Part shown: piece after piece, positions 46,822-55,873 of the stretch
Position numbering within the stretch: position 1 is the first letter of the stretch
Layout of the letters: every line of letters starts with the position of its first letter
Source: Rhizobiales bacterium Y(2018)
GTDB taxonomy: Bacteria > Pseudomonadota > Alphaproteobacteria > Rhizobiales > Aestuariivirgaceae
Direction: 5' to 3'
Length of the DNA stretch: 64,000 nt
NCBI GenBank assembly: GCA_005502925.1
Contig: SCPD01000008.1
Location: 186,001-250,000, forward strand
Notes under the pieces: model-generated
Told to the model about the DNA's origin: nothing
What the model saw: only the letters and a program-made list of their open reading frames with translations
Database searches by the model: none
Made by a program: the position numbers and the translations under genes

Positions 46822-47793
46822 TCAGGAAAATCTCTGCCGATAATGCGCCACGACGGACGGGTTGACCAGATTGACCGGCAGGTCGCCCTTCAGTACCCGC
46901 AAGGTTTCTTCGATGGCGCCGACGCCCATCCGTTCCATGCTCTCCTCGGTGATGCCGGCGAGATGGGGCGTGAGGATCACATTGTCGAAGCCGAAAAACG
47001 GGTGATCGGCGGGAAGCGGCTGCTCGGCGAAGACATCGATGGCGGCACCGCCGAGATGACCGCTTTTGAGCGCGGCGACGATATCGTCCTCGACCGTCAC
47101 GGCGCCGCGCGCGACATTGATGAGGATGGAGCCCTTCGGCATCAGCGCCAGCTCACGGGCGCCGATCGAGCCGCGGGTCTCAGGCGAGAGTGGGCAGGCG
47201 AGCACGACATAGTCGCTCTGTTTCAGGAGCTCGTCGCGCGTGACCGCTTCGACACCTTCGGGGAAGCCAGTGTTGCGGCGTGTGTGACCGAGCACGCGCA
47301 TGCCGAAGCCACCCATGGCAATGGCGGCAATGGCCTTGCCCAGATGGCCCATGCCGATGATGCCCAGCGTGGCGCCGTCGAGCTCGCGGGCGCTCAAGGC
47401 GTGGGCGCGGCCGGCGAGCCAGCCCTTGTGGCGCAGGTCGCCATCGATGGCGCGGAAACGCCGGGCGAGGGCGAGTGCCACAAAGATCACGTGCTCGGCG
47501 ACGGAGCGGGCGTTGACGCCCGGCACATTGGCGACGAGCACGCCGGCGGCGGTCGCCGCTTCGACCGGGATCATGTCGAGGCCGGCGCCATGGCGGATGG
47601 CGGCCTTGAGTTTCGGCGCGCCGGCGAAGAGGGCGTCCGGCAGATTGGCGCGCACGATGACGATGTCGGCGGATTGCGCTTCGCGGGCGAGGGTGTCGGG
47701 TGTCAAGTCGGAGGCGACGATGAGATCCGCATGGCCGTCGAGCAGGCGGGCGGCGTTGGGGTGGAGAGGATGGGTCGAGTAGACGATGGGCAT
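46822..47793 (-). CDS. D-isomer-specific 2-hydroxyacid dehydrogenase
   Basis: A 323-residue NAD(P)-dependent dehydrogenase related to SerA/GhrB. Segments: HGAGLDMIPVEAATAAGVLVANVPGVNARSVAEH, Rossmann loop LGIIGMGHLGKAIAAIAM, catalytic Arg in INVARGAVT, Glu in DVFAEQPLPADHP and His in VILTPHLAGITEE. The ATG at 47793 is preferred because GGAAG precedes it at 6 nt. Last intact gene of the minus-strand sugar-acid operon; it may reduce a 2-keto acid from the dehydratase encoded upstream. Substrate unknown. Confidence 0.88.
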   Translation of the reverse strand: MPIVYSTHPLHPNAARLLDGHADLIVASDLTPDTLAREAQSADIVIVRANLPDALFAGAPKLKAAIRHGAGLDMIPVEAATAAGVLVANVPGVNARSVAEHVIFVALALARRFRAIDGDLRHKGWLAGRAHALSARELDGATLGIIGMGHLGKAIAAIAMGGFGMRVLGHTRRNTGFPEGVEAVTRDELLKQSDYVVLACPLSPETRGSIGARELALMPKGSILINVARGAVTVEDDIVAALKSGHLGGAAIDVFAEQPLPADHPFFGFDNVILTPHLAGITEESMERMGVGAIEETLRVLKGDLPVNLVNPSVVAHYRQRFS

Positions 47794-47832
47794 GGTCGCT
47801 TCCATGAGCAATGTGCCGGTTGGCGCGAGTTT

Positions 47833-47859
47833 AATGGGTCCCGGCTTTCGCCGGGATGG
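47833..47859. repeat. REP-like palindrome (CCCGGCTTTCGCCGGG core)
   Basis: ATGGGTCCCGGC-TTTC-GCCGGGATGGC lies between the FadR-type regulator and the dehydrogenase gene. The same element occurs at 53815-53843 and 58441-58469. Confidence 0.8.
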
Positions 47860-47871
47860 CAGTTTGAACCA

Positions 47872-48609
47872 TCAGCTCGAAATATGCCTGAGCCAGGCGG
47901 CTTCCGGCTGCTGCTTCTCGAGCGACTGCGGTTTGTCGAGGAGGCCGGTCCAGTAGCTTTCGACACCCTTCAGATGCGCGTCCATCAGGCCCATGGCCTC
48001 GACCGCGTCGCGTCGCGCGATCGCCTCGAAGATGCGGATATGCTCATTGTGGGATTCGCGGCAGCGGTCGGGGCGCTGGAAATAGATGCGCCGGCGCTCC
48101 GCGGTCATCAGGTAGAAAATGCGCACGATGCGGTAGAAGATATTGTTCTGCGTGGCGTTGATGATCTCGAGATGGAAGTCGCGATCCTCGAGGTCGATCG
48201 GCTCACCGGCATCGATGCGTTTCATCGAGGTGGCGAGCACCGCGCGCATGCGGTCGAAATTTTCGAGCGTGGCGCGCTCGCAGGCGAGGCGCACGGCGGT
48301 GATCTCATGGATGCGGCGCATCTCGTTCGACTGGCGCACTTCCTCGGCCTGGAGGGGCACGCCGATCTGGGCGAAGAGGGCCAGCGCCTCGACGCTCGCC
48401 GTATCATTCGACATATAGATGCCGGACTTGGCCTTGCGGTCGATGACGCGCAAGGCTTCGAGATAGGCCAAGGCCTCGCGGATGAGGCCACGGCCGGCCT
48501 TGAACCGTTCGGCGAGCTCGCGTTCGGAAGGGACGCGCTCGCCCGGCTCGTATTTGCGCTGCAGGAAAAACAGCGCCAATTCGGAGACGAGGTCGCGGTG
48601 CTCGATCAT
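47872..48609 (-). CDS. GntR-family regulator, FadR/FCD subfamily
   Basis: A 245-residue FadR-type regulator. The winged helix (about residues 1-70) reads YEPGERVPSERELAERFKAGRGLIREALAYLEALRVI; the C-terminal FCD domain (about 95-225) has metal-type residues in HEITAVRLACERA, EDRDFHLEIINAT and ESHNEHIRIFEAIARRDA. Its start overlaps the upstream dehydratase stop by 4 bp. It probably senses a pathway intermediate and controls both divergent units, through TGGT-N3-ACCA palindromes at 50757 and 50885 that match the operator shape of FadR-subfamily regulators. Confidence 0.9.
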   Translation of the reverse strand: MIEHRDLVSELALFFLQRKYEPGERVPSERELAERFKAGRGLIREALAYLEALRVIDRKAKSGIYMSNDTASVEALALFAQIGVPLQAEEVRQSNEMRRIHEITAVRLACERATLENFDRMRAVLATSMKRIDAGEPIDLEDRDFHLEIINATQNNIFYRIVRIFYLMTAERRRIYFQRPDRCRESHNEHIRIFEAIARRDAVEAMGLMDAHLKGVESYWTGLLDKPQSLEKQQPEAAWLRHISS

Positions 48610-49778
48610 TGCAGTTTCACCGCGTGCGTGGCCAGCATGTCCTCGCGCATCGTGATGCCGAGGCCCGGCCGGTCGGGAATGGCGATCATGCCGTCGGTGA
48701 CGCTCACATCCTCTTCGATCAGATCATGCAGCATCGGATTGGCGCCCAGCGAATATTCGAGAATATAGCTCGACGGGCTGGCGGCGGCGAGATGCAGGCC
48801 GGCAAAGAAGGCAGGCGCTCCGGCCCAGAGATGGGGCGCGAGGCGCAGATTGAAGGAGGCGGCCAGCGCATCGATGCGGCGGGCCTCGGTGATGCCGCCG
48901 CAGATGGCAAGGTCCGGCTGCAAAATGTCGACGGCGCGCTGGGTGATCAGATCGCGGAAATCGAAGCGGGTGAATTCGCTCTCGCCGGCGGCGATCGGGA
49001 TCATGGCCGAGGCGCGCACCTCGGCGATGCCGACCTTGTCGTCGGCGGTGACCGGTTCCTCGAACCAGGCGAGATTGCAGTCGCGGACGAGGTGAGCGAA
49101 ACGCTTGGCCTCGGCCACCGTGAAGGTGCCGTGCGAATCGACCATGATCTCGATATCGGGACCGAGCGCGGCGCGCGCCGCCTTGACCCGCTCGGCGCTG
49201 ACATGCGGCGCGCCGTCCATGGCGCCGACCCGCATCTTCACAGCCTTGAAGCCGCCTTGCTTCACATAACCCGACAATTGATCACCGATCGTCTTCGCAT
49301 CGGCCCAGCCGCCCGACGCATAGGCCGGCATATGTTCGGCCTTGCGGCCGCCGAGCAGGCGCCAGACCGGCACGCCCAAGGACTTGCCGGCGATGTCCCA
49401 GAGCGCGATGTCGATGGCGCTGATCGCGGCGATGGTCTGGCCGCGGCGCGCCATGTCGGGCATTGCGTGGCCACGCGCTGTCGCGTGATGAGCGCGCACG
49501 CCGTTATAGAGCGAGTCCCAGATGACGGAGATGTCGCGGGCGTCCTTGCCGATCAGGCGCGGCGCGAATTCCTTGTTGATGAGGGTGACGAGGGCGGCAT
49601 AGGTGCCGGCGCTGCCGGCGGCGTTCTTGCCTTCGCCCCAGCCGGTGATCCCCGCATCGGTGTCGATACGGACGATGGCCGCGTCGAATGTCCGGATCTG
49701 GCCGAAGTCGCTCTTATGCTGGCGTTCGGCGGCAATGGGGATGGATACCCAGGTGGCTTCGATCCGTTCGATCTTCAT
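48606..49778 (-). CDS. Enolase-superfamily dehydratase (mandelate racemase/muconate lactonizing type)
   Basis: A 390-residue enolase-superfamily enzyme, typically a Mg-dependent sugar-acid dehydratase or racemase. The N-terminal capping domain is MKIERIEATWVSIPIAAERQHKSDFGQIRTF. The barrel carries KMRVG (base region), metal ligands in IMVDSHGTF, WFEEPV and AAGESEFTR, and LAPHLWAG near the end. It is in an operon with a TIM-barrel isomerase upstream and a FadR-type regulator downstream, consistent with sugar-acid catabolism. The exact acid cannot be read from sequence alone. Confidence 0.87.
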   Translation of the reverse strand: MKIERIEATWVSIPIAAERQHKSDFGQIRTFDAAIVRIDTDAGITGWGEGKNAAGSAGTYAALVTLINKEFAPRLIGKDARDISVIWDSLYNGVRAHHATARGHAMPDMARRGQTIAAISAIDIALWDIAGKSLGVPVWRLLGGRKAEHMPAYASGGWADAKTIGDQLSGYVKQGGFKAVKMRVGAMDGAPHVSAERVKAARAALGPDIEIMVDSHGTFTVAEAKRFAHLVRDCNLAWFEEPVTADDKVGIAEVRASAMIPIAAGESEFTRFDFRDLITQRAVDILQPDLAICGGITEARRIDALAASFNLRLAPHLWAGAPAFFAGLHLAAASPSSYILEYSLGANPMLHDLIEEDVSVTDGMIAIPDRPGLGITMREDMLATHAVKLQ

Positions 49779-49833
49779 TGTGTTCTCCCGGCCAGAACGG
49801 GCAGGGCCGTCGGGTGACGGCCCGCCCGGCCGG

Positions 49834-50721
49834 TCACTTGATCAACGGCAGGATGGTATCGGCCGATTTCTTCACGAGCATCGAATAGAATTCCTCGCTC
49901 AGGAGGCTCGAGCCGTGATCCTGAATGAACTTCAATTGCTCGGGCGAGATATCGACGGGATTCTTCTCGATGGCATTCGGATATTGCGAAGCCGGGGTGC
50001 GGTCCACCGGCGCCACGAATTCGACGGTGAGCGCGCCATCATATCCGGTTTCCTTCAGCGTCTGGACGATCTTCTTCCAGTCGAGGGCGCCCTGGCCGGC
50101 GGCCATGCGGTTGTTGTCGGCGACATGGAAGTCATAGAGACGCTTGCCGGCCTTCCTGATCGAGGCATACATGTCGGCATCCTCGATATTGAGATGGAAG
50201 GCGTCGATGCAGACGCCGCAATCGGGTGCTATGGCTTCGGCAAGCGCAATCGCCTGGTCGGCGCGGTTGAGGAGATAGGTCTCGAAGCGGTTCAACGGCT
50301 CGATGGCGATGCGCACGCCTTTTTTCTTGCCGTGATTGTAACATTCGGTGACGCCCTCGATGAGCCACTGCCATTCTTCCTCGGGCGTGCCGTCGGGATG
50401 GATCTTGCCGACGGTGACGGGGACGAGGGTGATGATCTCGCCGTCGAGCTCGTTCACCATGGTGATGACGCTCTTCATGTAATCGATGGTCTTGGCGCGC
50501 TGGCCTTCGTCCTTGGAGGCGAGGTTGCGGTCGGCGAGGGTGAGGGTGACCGAGCCCCAGCAGCGGATGCCGTATTGCTTCAGCAGCTTGCGGGTGTCGT
50601 TGACATTATATTGGGTCGGCTCGCCGGAGATCTCGATGCTCTCATAGCCAAACTTCTTGATGCGGGCCAAAGTCGTCTCGAGCGGCTCGGCGCGCATCCA
50701 GTTATGTGTCGAAAGATGCAT
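49834..50721 (-). CDS. Sugar phosphate isomerase/epimerase-like TIM-barrel protein
   Basis: A 295-residue xylose-isomerase-like (AP endonuclease family 2) protein: MHLSTHNWMRAEPLETTLARIKKFGYESIEISGEP, IAIEPLNRFETYLLNRADQAIALAEAI (metal Glu), GVCIDAFHLNIEDADMYASI (Asp, His), FHVADNNRMAAGQGALDW and LTVEFVAP (Glu). This set is that of metal-dependent ketose 3-epimerases/isomerases (D-tagatose 3-epimerase-like). The start ATG 50721 has GGGAGG at 7 nt; longer in-frame sequence upstream is promoter DNA. First gene of the minus-strand catabolic operon. Confidence 0.87.
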   Translation of the reverse strand: MHLSTHNWMRAEPLETTLARIKKFGYESIEISGEPTQYNVNDTRKLLKQYGIRCWGSVTLTLADRNLASKDEGQRAKTIDYMKSVITMVNELDGEIITLVPVTVGKIHPDGTPEEEWQWLIEGVTECYNHGKKKGVRIAIEPLNRFETYLLNRADQAIALAEAIAPDCGVCIDAFHLNIEDADMYASIRKAGKRLYDFHVADNNRMAAGQGALDWKKIVQTLKETGYDGALTVEFVAPVDRTPASQYPNAIEKNPVDISPEQLKFIQDHGSSLLSEEFYSMLVKKSADTILPLIK

Positions 50722-50756
50722 GTGGTTCCTCCCTGATGTTTCTGGGCCGACCATTT

Positions 50757-50895
50757 TGGTCCGACCAATTTCTGTTTCTTTACGCATAGAACAGAGAGAT
50801 TTTCCCCGCAAGAGGCGCAATTCGCACGTGCAGCACCACTTTTGCAATGCAGGTTCAACAGAAAGTCTTGCGCTCAGATCAATTTGGTACTACCA
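50757..50895. promoter_or_regulatory. Divergent regulatory region with two FadR-type operators
   Basis: Two palindromes of the form TGGT-N3-ACCA lie in the 278-bp divergent region: TTGGTCCGACCAA (50756-50768) and TGGTACTACCA (50885-50895). A half-site GGCCGACCA precedes the first at 50745. They are placed one near each promoter (isomerase operon, ABC operon). The shape matches the core operator of FadR-subfamily GntR regulators, such as the protein at 47872. Confidence 0.7.
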
Positions 50896-50999
50896 GTTTG
50901 ATCAAGAATAAAACGCGGAAAAACAGCGTGTAACCGGGAGGATTCAGCGTCGATGATCCATCATTGGCCCAGCATGACTCTCTCTTTGTGAGGGGGCAC

Positions 51000-52094
51000 G
51001 TGGCATCATCCAATAACAAGCCGCCGGCGGTCAGCCTCGACAATGTCTCGAAGGCCTATGGGCGCGTGCGGGCCCTGAAGAATTTGAGTTTTTCGGTCGG
51101 CGAAGGCCAGTTCTTCGCACTGTTCGGGCCGAGCTCGGTCGGCAAGACGACCACCTTGCGGATGATCTCCGGCCTGGTGATCCCGGATGAGGGGCGTGTG
51201 GCGCTGCATGGGGCGGATGTGACCCATGCGCCGATCAAGTCGCGCGGCGTTTCAATGGTGTTCCAGTCCTTCGCGCTCTATCCGCATCTCACGGTTTATG
51301 AAAACTTCGCCTATCCGCTGCGCGAGGCGAAGGTCGGCTCGGCCGAGATCGACAAGCGGGTCAAGGAAACCGCCTCGATGCTGAAGCTCGGCCACCGGCT
51401 CGAGCGCAAGCCCAACACGCTGTCGGGCGGCGAGCAGCAGCGCGTGGCGCTCGGCCGCTCGCTGATCAGGCGGCCCAATATCCTCTTGCTCGACGAGCCT
51501 CTGACCAATCTCGACGCCAAATTGCGCCATGACATGCGGGCCGAGCTCAAGCGCCTGCACCGCCAGTTTGGCATGACCATCATCTATGCGACGCCGGACG
51601 AGCTCGAAGCCCTGTCGATGGGCGAGGAGATCGCGGTGATGCGCGATGGCGCCGTGGTGCAGAAGGGGACGCCGGACGAGCTCTATGAACGGCCTATCGA
51701 TACCTATGTCGCGGCCAAGATCGGGGCACCGCATATCAATCTGCTGCAGGCGACGGTCGCCGAGAACGGCCAGAGCCTGAAGACCGGCTTCGGCAGTTTC
51801 GCGCTCGGCCGTAAGCTTGGCGCCAAGGCCGGCGACAAGGTTTTCATGGGCGTGCGCCCAGCCGATCTCGAAATCGCTTCGCCGCAGTCGGCCGATCTTT
51901 CGGCGCCGGTGCAGTTGCTCGAGCCCCTGGGCGACGTCACTGTCGTCTCGCTCGGCGAAAAGTCCGATAATCTGCGTATCGTGCTGCCTGAATCGCGCGC
52001 CAGCGAGATCAAGCTCGGCGACCGGCTGCCGATCAAGATCGATACTCACAAGATCCATGTCTTCAGCGCCGCGGATGGTCTCGCTTTGCGATGA
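51000..52094 (+). CDS. ABC sugar importer ATPase A (H-loop His replaced by Pro)
   Basis: A 364-residue MalK/UgpC-type ATPase. Walker A is GPSSVGKTT (K49), Q-loop VFQSFALYPHL, signature LSGGEQQR (L141-G144), Walker B ILLLDEPLTNLD, then a C-terminal TOBE-type regulatory domain (VFMGVRPADLEI). The switch (H-loop) region reads YATPDELEAL, so the catalytic His of the usual TH(D) is Pro199. Thus its own ATP site is probably degenerate, whereas its signature is intact and can complete the partner's site. The start is GTG 51000 behind GTGAGGGGGC; TTG 50964 is longer but worse. First gene of the importer operon. Confidence 0.88.
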   Translation: MASSNNKPPAVSLDNVSKAYGRVRALKNLSFSVGEGQFFALFGPSSVGKTTTLRMISGLVIPDEGRVALHGADVTHAPIKSRGVSMVFQSFALYPHLTVYENFAYPLREAKVGSAEIDKRVKETASMLKLGHRLERKPNTLSGGEQQRVALGRSLIRRPNILLLDEPLTNLDAKLRHDMRAELKRLHRQFGMTIIYATPDELEALSMGEEIAVMRDGAVVQKGTPDELYERPIDTYVAAKIGAPHINLLQATVAENGQSLKTGFGSFALGRKLGAKAGDKVFMGVRPADLEIASPQSADLSAPVQLLEPLGDVTVVSLGEKSDNLRIVLPESRASEIKLGDRLPIKIDTHKIHVFSAADGLALR

Positions 52095-52194
52095 CCGGCC
52101 TGCGGCGCGAAGGAAGTTGAAGTGCCTAGACACGTCTTTCCGGAAGGTCGCAATGCCTCTTTCCGGACCATGCTTTAGGGAGGAGAACCAGGAC

Positions 52195-53631
52195 ATGAGT
52201 TGGCAGTATAAGTTGACGTCCTTCGCAGGCGCGGCCGCGGTCGCGACCATGATGAGTGGCACGTTCCTCACGCCCGCTACGGCTGAGGAAATCGTGCTCA
52301 AGATGGCGGTGCCGGACTGGCCGCCGACCCGCATCATGAAGGACATGTTCGACAAGCAGTACAAGGCTCCGTCGGGCAATACGGTGAAGCTCGATATCGA
52401 CTTCATCCCGTGGCCGGACTACTACACCCGCCTCAATGCCTCGCTCACCTCGGGCGAGCAGAAATACAATATGGCGGTGTCGGACTCGCAGTGGCTCGGC
52501 GCCTTCGTGGAAGGTGGCTACTACAAGAAACTCAACGAGTTCATTGATGCCGATCCCGGCCTGAAGGCGGCGATGGACGACATGCATCCGGCCCCGCTCA
52601 ACGCCTATGCAACCTATCCGCACAAGACACAGAATTACTACGGCTTCCCGCAATTCCCCGACGTGCTCGTCACCTTCGCGCGCAAGGACATTCTCTGCAA
52701 CGAGGAAGAGCAGAAGAATTTCCAGGCCAAGTTCAGCAAGAAGCTGCCCTGCGCGCCGGAAGAGCTCGACGACATGGACTGGGAGATGTTCGAGAATATC
52801 GGCCAGTTCTTCCAGCGCAAGAAGGGCGAGAACCTCGCCGGCAAACCGGCCGATGACGACTTCTACGGCATCGCTTATCAGGCCGGCAAAGGCTACGACT
52901 TCTCCTCGATGCAGATCAACGGCTTCATCTGGCAGTATGGCGGCAATACCTGGGATGAAACCCAGGCGCCGAAGGGCCAGGCGGAAGGCGTGGTCAATTC
53001 GCCGGAAGCGGTCAAGGCGCTCGACCACTATCTGAAGCTCATCCAGTATATGCCGCCCGTCGCCAAGACCGGCACGATGGACATCTTCAAGTCCGACGAG
53101 CTGTTCCGCGAAGGCAAGGTCGCGTTGAATATCGACTGGATCGGCCTCGGCGAAGCCTCGCTCAATCCCGAAACGTCGAAAGTCTCGGACAAGATCGCCT
53201 TCGGTCTCATGCCGGGTCTGCGCGGCGCCGACGGCAAGATCATCCGCTGGTCGAATATCGGCGGTCAGCCCTTCGTGCTGATGACGTGGAACACCGATGC
53301 ACAGACCAAGGAAGCGCTCGACTTCGTGAAGTGGTGGCTGTCGAAGCCGGTGCAGACCGAATACGCTTCGAAGGGCGGCCAGTCGGCGATGAAGTCGGTC
53401 TATAGCGATCCGGCCTATGTCACATTCCGGCCGTGGAATCGCGCCTGGGCGCCGAGCCTCGACTGGCAGAAGGACGTGTGGCACGTGCCGCAGTTCTTCG
53501 AACTGCTCACCCAGCAGCAGGATCAGTTCGATCTCGCCATCACCGGCAAGCAGGACGGCAAGACGACGCTCGACAACGTCGCCAAGTTCCAGCAGAACCT
53601 GCTCTCCGAAGCGGGCCTGATCGCGCCGTAA
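52195..53631 (+). CDS. ABC sugar importer substrate-binding protein
   Basis: A 478-residue periplasmic binding protein, family 1 (CUT1-type). The signal peptide is about residues 1-30 (SFAGAAAVATMMSGTFLTPATA). The mature part has VLKMAVPDWPPTRIMKDMFDKQY, IPWPDYYTRLNASLTSGEQKYNMAVSDSQWL, and later DNA- and metal-free CUT1-like segments such as NGFIWQYGGNTWDE and WLSKPVQTEYASKGGQSAM. Two Cys (C228-type in ILCNEEEQ and KLPCAPEEL) are present. It lies between ATPase A and the permeases. A strong terminator directly follows, so it is probably expressed at higher level than the downstream permease genes. Confidence 0.88.
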   Translation: MSWQYKLTSFAGAAAVATMMSGTFLTPATAEEIVLKMAVPDWPPTRIMKDMFDKQYKAPSGNTVKLDIDFIPWPDYYTRLNASLTSGEQKYNMAVSDSQWLGAFVEGGYYKKLNEFIDADPGLKAAMDDMHPAPLNAYATYPHKTQNYYGFPQFPDVLVTFARKDILCNEEEQKNFQAKFSKKLPCAPEELDDMDWEMFENIGQFFQRKKGENLAGKPADDDFYGIAYQAGKGYDFSSMQINGFIWQYGGNTWDETQAPKGQAEGVVNSPEAVKALDHYLKLIQYMPPVAKTGTMDIFKSDELFREGKVALNIDWIGLGEASLNPETSKVSDKIAFGLMPGLRGADGKIIRWSNIGGQPFVLMTWNTDAQTKEALDFVKWWLSKPVQTEYASKGGQSAMKSVYSDPAYVTFRPWNRAWAPSLDWQKDVWHVPQFFELLTQQQDQFDLAITGKQDGKTTLDNVAKFQQNLLSEAGLIAP

Positions 53632-53644
53632 CAGACAGAAAGCC

Positions 53645-53680
53645 GAGGACGCCCGAAACACAAACGGGCGTCCTCTTTGT
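53645..53680 (+). terminator. Rho-independent terminator/attenuator after the binding protein
   Basis: A perfect 11-bp stem (GAGGACGCCCG / CGGGCGTCCTC, 9-nt loop) followed by TTTGT, 13 nt after the stop. Because the permease genes lie downstream on the same strand, it probably attenuates rather than ends the operon. Confidence 0.88.
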
Positions 53681-53740
53681 CTCTGCCTTGAGGATTTCGC
53701 TCTCGTGCCCGGTATCATGGAAGTCGCTTCATCATATCTC

Positions 53741-53843
53741 CGTCACTTCGACGAAAGTCGGGGCCTATTAAATTCGTGCAACGCGGGCAGCGTCAGTCGT
53801 GCGGAGAGGCTTTTATGGATCCCGGCTTTCGCCGGGATGACGA
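53741..53843. repeat. Paired REP-like palindromes (BIME-like)
   Basis: A degenerate GACGAAAGTCG element at 53741-53765, followed after a ~50-bp spacer by the palindrome ATGGATCCCGGC-TTTC-GCCGGGATGACG at 53815-53843. The same pair, in the same order and with a similar TAAATTC-containing spacer, occurs at 58381-58469. Confidence 0.7.
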
Positions 53844-53862
53844 AATGGGGGAGGGCGTCCAA

Positions 53863-54924
53863 ATGACGAGCGTCGCTCTTTCACCGCCGGCACCCGACTT
53901 CAAGACCATCGCGCCCGACAATTGGAAGCTCGCCATCGCCGTCGGTCTCGTCGTGTCGGTCCTCGCCACGCTGATCCTGCCGGCCAATGCCGCCTTCTGG
54001 GTGGTCGGCGCCATGGCGGCCATGGTGGCGGCCAGCTTCGTCGTCAATGCCTATCGCCGCCATTATTATGGCGGGCTGCTCGTCTCGCCGGCGATCGCGG
54101 TGCTGTTCGTGATGAACATTTTTCCGCTGCTCTGGTCGCTGGGCCTTTCCTTCTTCGCCTATCAGAGCAACCAGCAGACGATCCGCTTCGTGGGCCTCAG
54201 GAACTATCAGCAACTGCTGACGAACGATCTCAAGGCGCCGGAGCTGTGGGCCAATCTCACCAATACCGCGCTGTTCGTGGTGCTGACCGTCACCGCGCAG
54301 ATGATCGTCGGCTTCCTGCTGGCGGTGCTGTTCGCCAAGCAGTTCCCGTTGCGCAAATATCTGCTCATCCTGGTGCTGACGCCGATGATGCTGTCGGTGG
54401 TCGCGGTGGGGGTGTTCTTCTCCTATTACTACGACCCGACCTTCGGGCTCCTGAGCCAGGTGATCAAGGCCTGGGGCGGCGAACAGTTCATCCTGATGTC
54501 GAGCAAGACCGGCGCCGTCGCCGGCATCGTTTTCGCCGATGCCTGGATGTGGTCGCCTTTCGTGATGCTGCTGGTGTTGGCCGGGCTCGTCTCGGTGCCG
54601 AAATATCTCTATGAGGCGGCGGCGATCGACCGCGTCTCGGGCTGGCGGCGCTTCTGGACCATCACCTTTCCCTATATTCGCGGCCTTCTGATGCTGGCGC
54701 TTCTGTTCCGCACCATCGAGGCCTTCAAGATGGCCGATCTCGTGATCCTGCTGACCAAAGGCGGCAATGACACGATGACCATCTCCTATCACGTGATCCG
54801 TATCGCCAATGAGCAGAACAAGACGAGCGAGGGTGCTGCACTCTCCTATCTTCTGCTGTTCGTGGTGATCGTGCTCACCAATCTCTATCTCTATATCGCC
54901 AACCGGCGCAGCCAGGGGGCCTGA
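53863..54924 (+). CDS. ABC sugar importer permease 1 (MalF/UgpA-like)
   Basis: A 353-residue inner-membrane permease with eight predicted TM helices. The extra N-terminal pair (LAIAVGLVVSVLATLILP, AAFWVVGAMAAMVAASFVV) makes it longer than usual. The canonical core begins LLVSPAIAVLFVMNIFPLLWSLGLSFFAY and ends with the EAA-loop YEAAAIDRVSGWRRFWTITFPYIRG and NLYLYIANRRS. ATG 53863 has GGAGGGCG upstream and lies just 20 bp after the REP element. Pairs with permease 2; gap 3 bp. Confidence 0.9.
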   Translation: MTSVALSPPAPDFKTIAPDNWKLAIAVGLVVSVLATLILPANAAFWVVGAMAAMVAASFVVNAYRRHYYGGLLVSPAIAVLFVMNIFPLLWSLGLSFFAYQSNQQTIRFVGLRNYQQLLTNDLKAPELWANLTNTALFVVLTVTAQMIVGFLLAVLFAKQFPLRKYLLILVLTPMMLSVVAVGVFFSYYYDPTFGLLSQVIKAWGGEQFILMSSKTGAVAGIVFADAWMWSPFVMLLVLAGLVSVPKYLYEAAAIDRVSGWRRFWTITFPYIRGLLMLALLFRTIEAFKMADLVILLTKGGNDTMTISYHVIRIANEQNKTSEGAALSYLLLFVVIVLTNLYLYIANRRSQGA

Positions 54925-54927
54925 GCG

Positions 54928-55872
54928 ATGGCCGACACGAGATCCATCTGGGAAAAACTGGGCTTCCGCAAGGCGTCCGGCGTCGGCGAGGCGGGCTGGG
55001 GCCATACGCTCTTCGCCGCCATCATCAGCCTCATCTACTTCCTGCCCGTGCTGATCATCATCTTGACCTCGTTCAAGCTGCAGACGGAAGCGCTGGCGGT
55101 GCCGCCGAAGCTTCTGCCCACGACCTTGTTCGGGCTCATCCCCGAGCAATATGTCTTCTCGCCGACATTGGAGAACTTCACCTCGGTGTTCTCCCGCGCC
55201 TATGTCGCTGGCGGCGCGGCGGAGAGCACCGGCTTCGACCGCTTCTTCTTCAACTCGATATTCATCGCCAGCACCTCGGTGCTGCTCGCTCTGGTGATCG
55301 GCACGCTCGCCGCCTATGGCTTTTCGCGCTATGCGCTGAAGGGCAACGACACCTATCTCTTCATCATTCTCACCACCCGCATGCTGCCGGCCATCGTGGT
55401 GATCATCCCGGTCATCCTGATGTTCCGCATCTCGGGGCTGTCGGGGTCGTATCTCGGCATCATCCTGCTCTACACGGCCTTCAACCTGCCCTTCACCATC
55501 TGGATGATGAAGAGCTTCTTCGATGAGCTGTCGCCCGATGTCGAGGATGCGGCGCGCCTCGACGGGTCGAGCGAAATCAAGGTGTTCCGCAAGATCTGCC
55601 TGCCGCAGGTGCTGGCCGGCCTCGCCGCCACCTTCGTCTTCGGCCTCATCCTGACCTGGAACGAGTTCCTGTTCGCGCTGCTCCTCACCGGCGTTGACAC
55701 CCGCACCGTGCCGGTCGCCATGAACCAGGCGGTGGGCGGCGGCGGCATCGGCGTGTTGTGGGGTCTGCTCGCGGCCATCGAGACGCTGTTCCTGATCCCC
55801 GTTTTCCTGGTGACCTTCTTCCTGCAGGACCATCTGCTGCGGGGCGTCACCTTCGGCACCGTGAAGAGATAA
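54928..55872 (+). CDS. ABC sugar importer permease 2 (MalG/UgpE-like)
   Basis: A 314-residue permease with six TM helices. The N-terminal helix is GHTLFAAIISLIYFLPVLIIILTSFKL; the EAA-type loop is VEDAARLDGSSEIKVFRKICLPQVLAG; the TM helices around it read STSVLLALVIGTLAAYGFSRYAL and LGIILLYTAFNLPFTIWMM. It forms the heterodimeric channel with permease 1. It is translationally coupled to ATPase B, whose ATG follows the stop by 1 bp. Confidence 0.92.
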   Translation: MADTRSIWEKLGFRKASGVGEAGWGHTLFAAIISLIYFLPVLIIILTSFKLQTEALAVPPKLLPTTLFGLIPEQYVFSPTLENFTSVFSRAYVAGGAAESTGFDRFFFNSIFIASTSVLLALVIGTLAAYGFSRYALKGNDTYLFIILTTRMLPAIVVIIPVILMFRISGLSGSYLGIILLYTAFNLPFTIWMMKSFFDELSPDVEDAARLDGSSEIKVFRKICLPQVLAGLAATFVFGLILTWNEFLFALLLTGVDTRTVPVAMNQAVGGGGIGVLWGLLAAIETLFLIPVFLVTFFLQDHLLRGVTFGTVKR

Positions 55873-55873
55873 G

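Noticed and set aside
46843-48768. Plus-strand open frame of 641 codons
   Set aside because: Antisense to the 2-hydroxyacid dehydrogenase and FadR-type genes, which are well supported.
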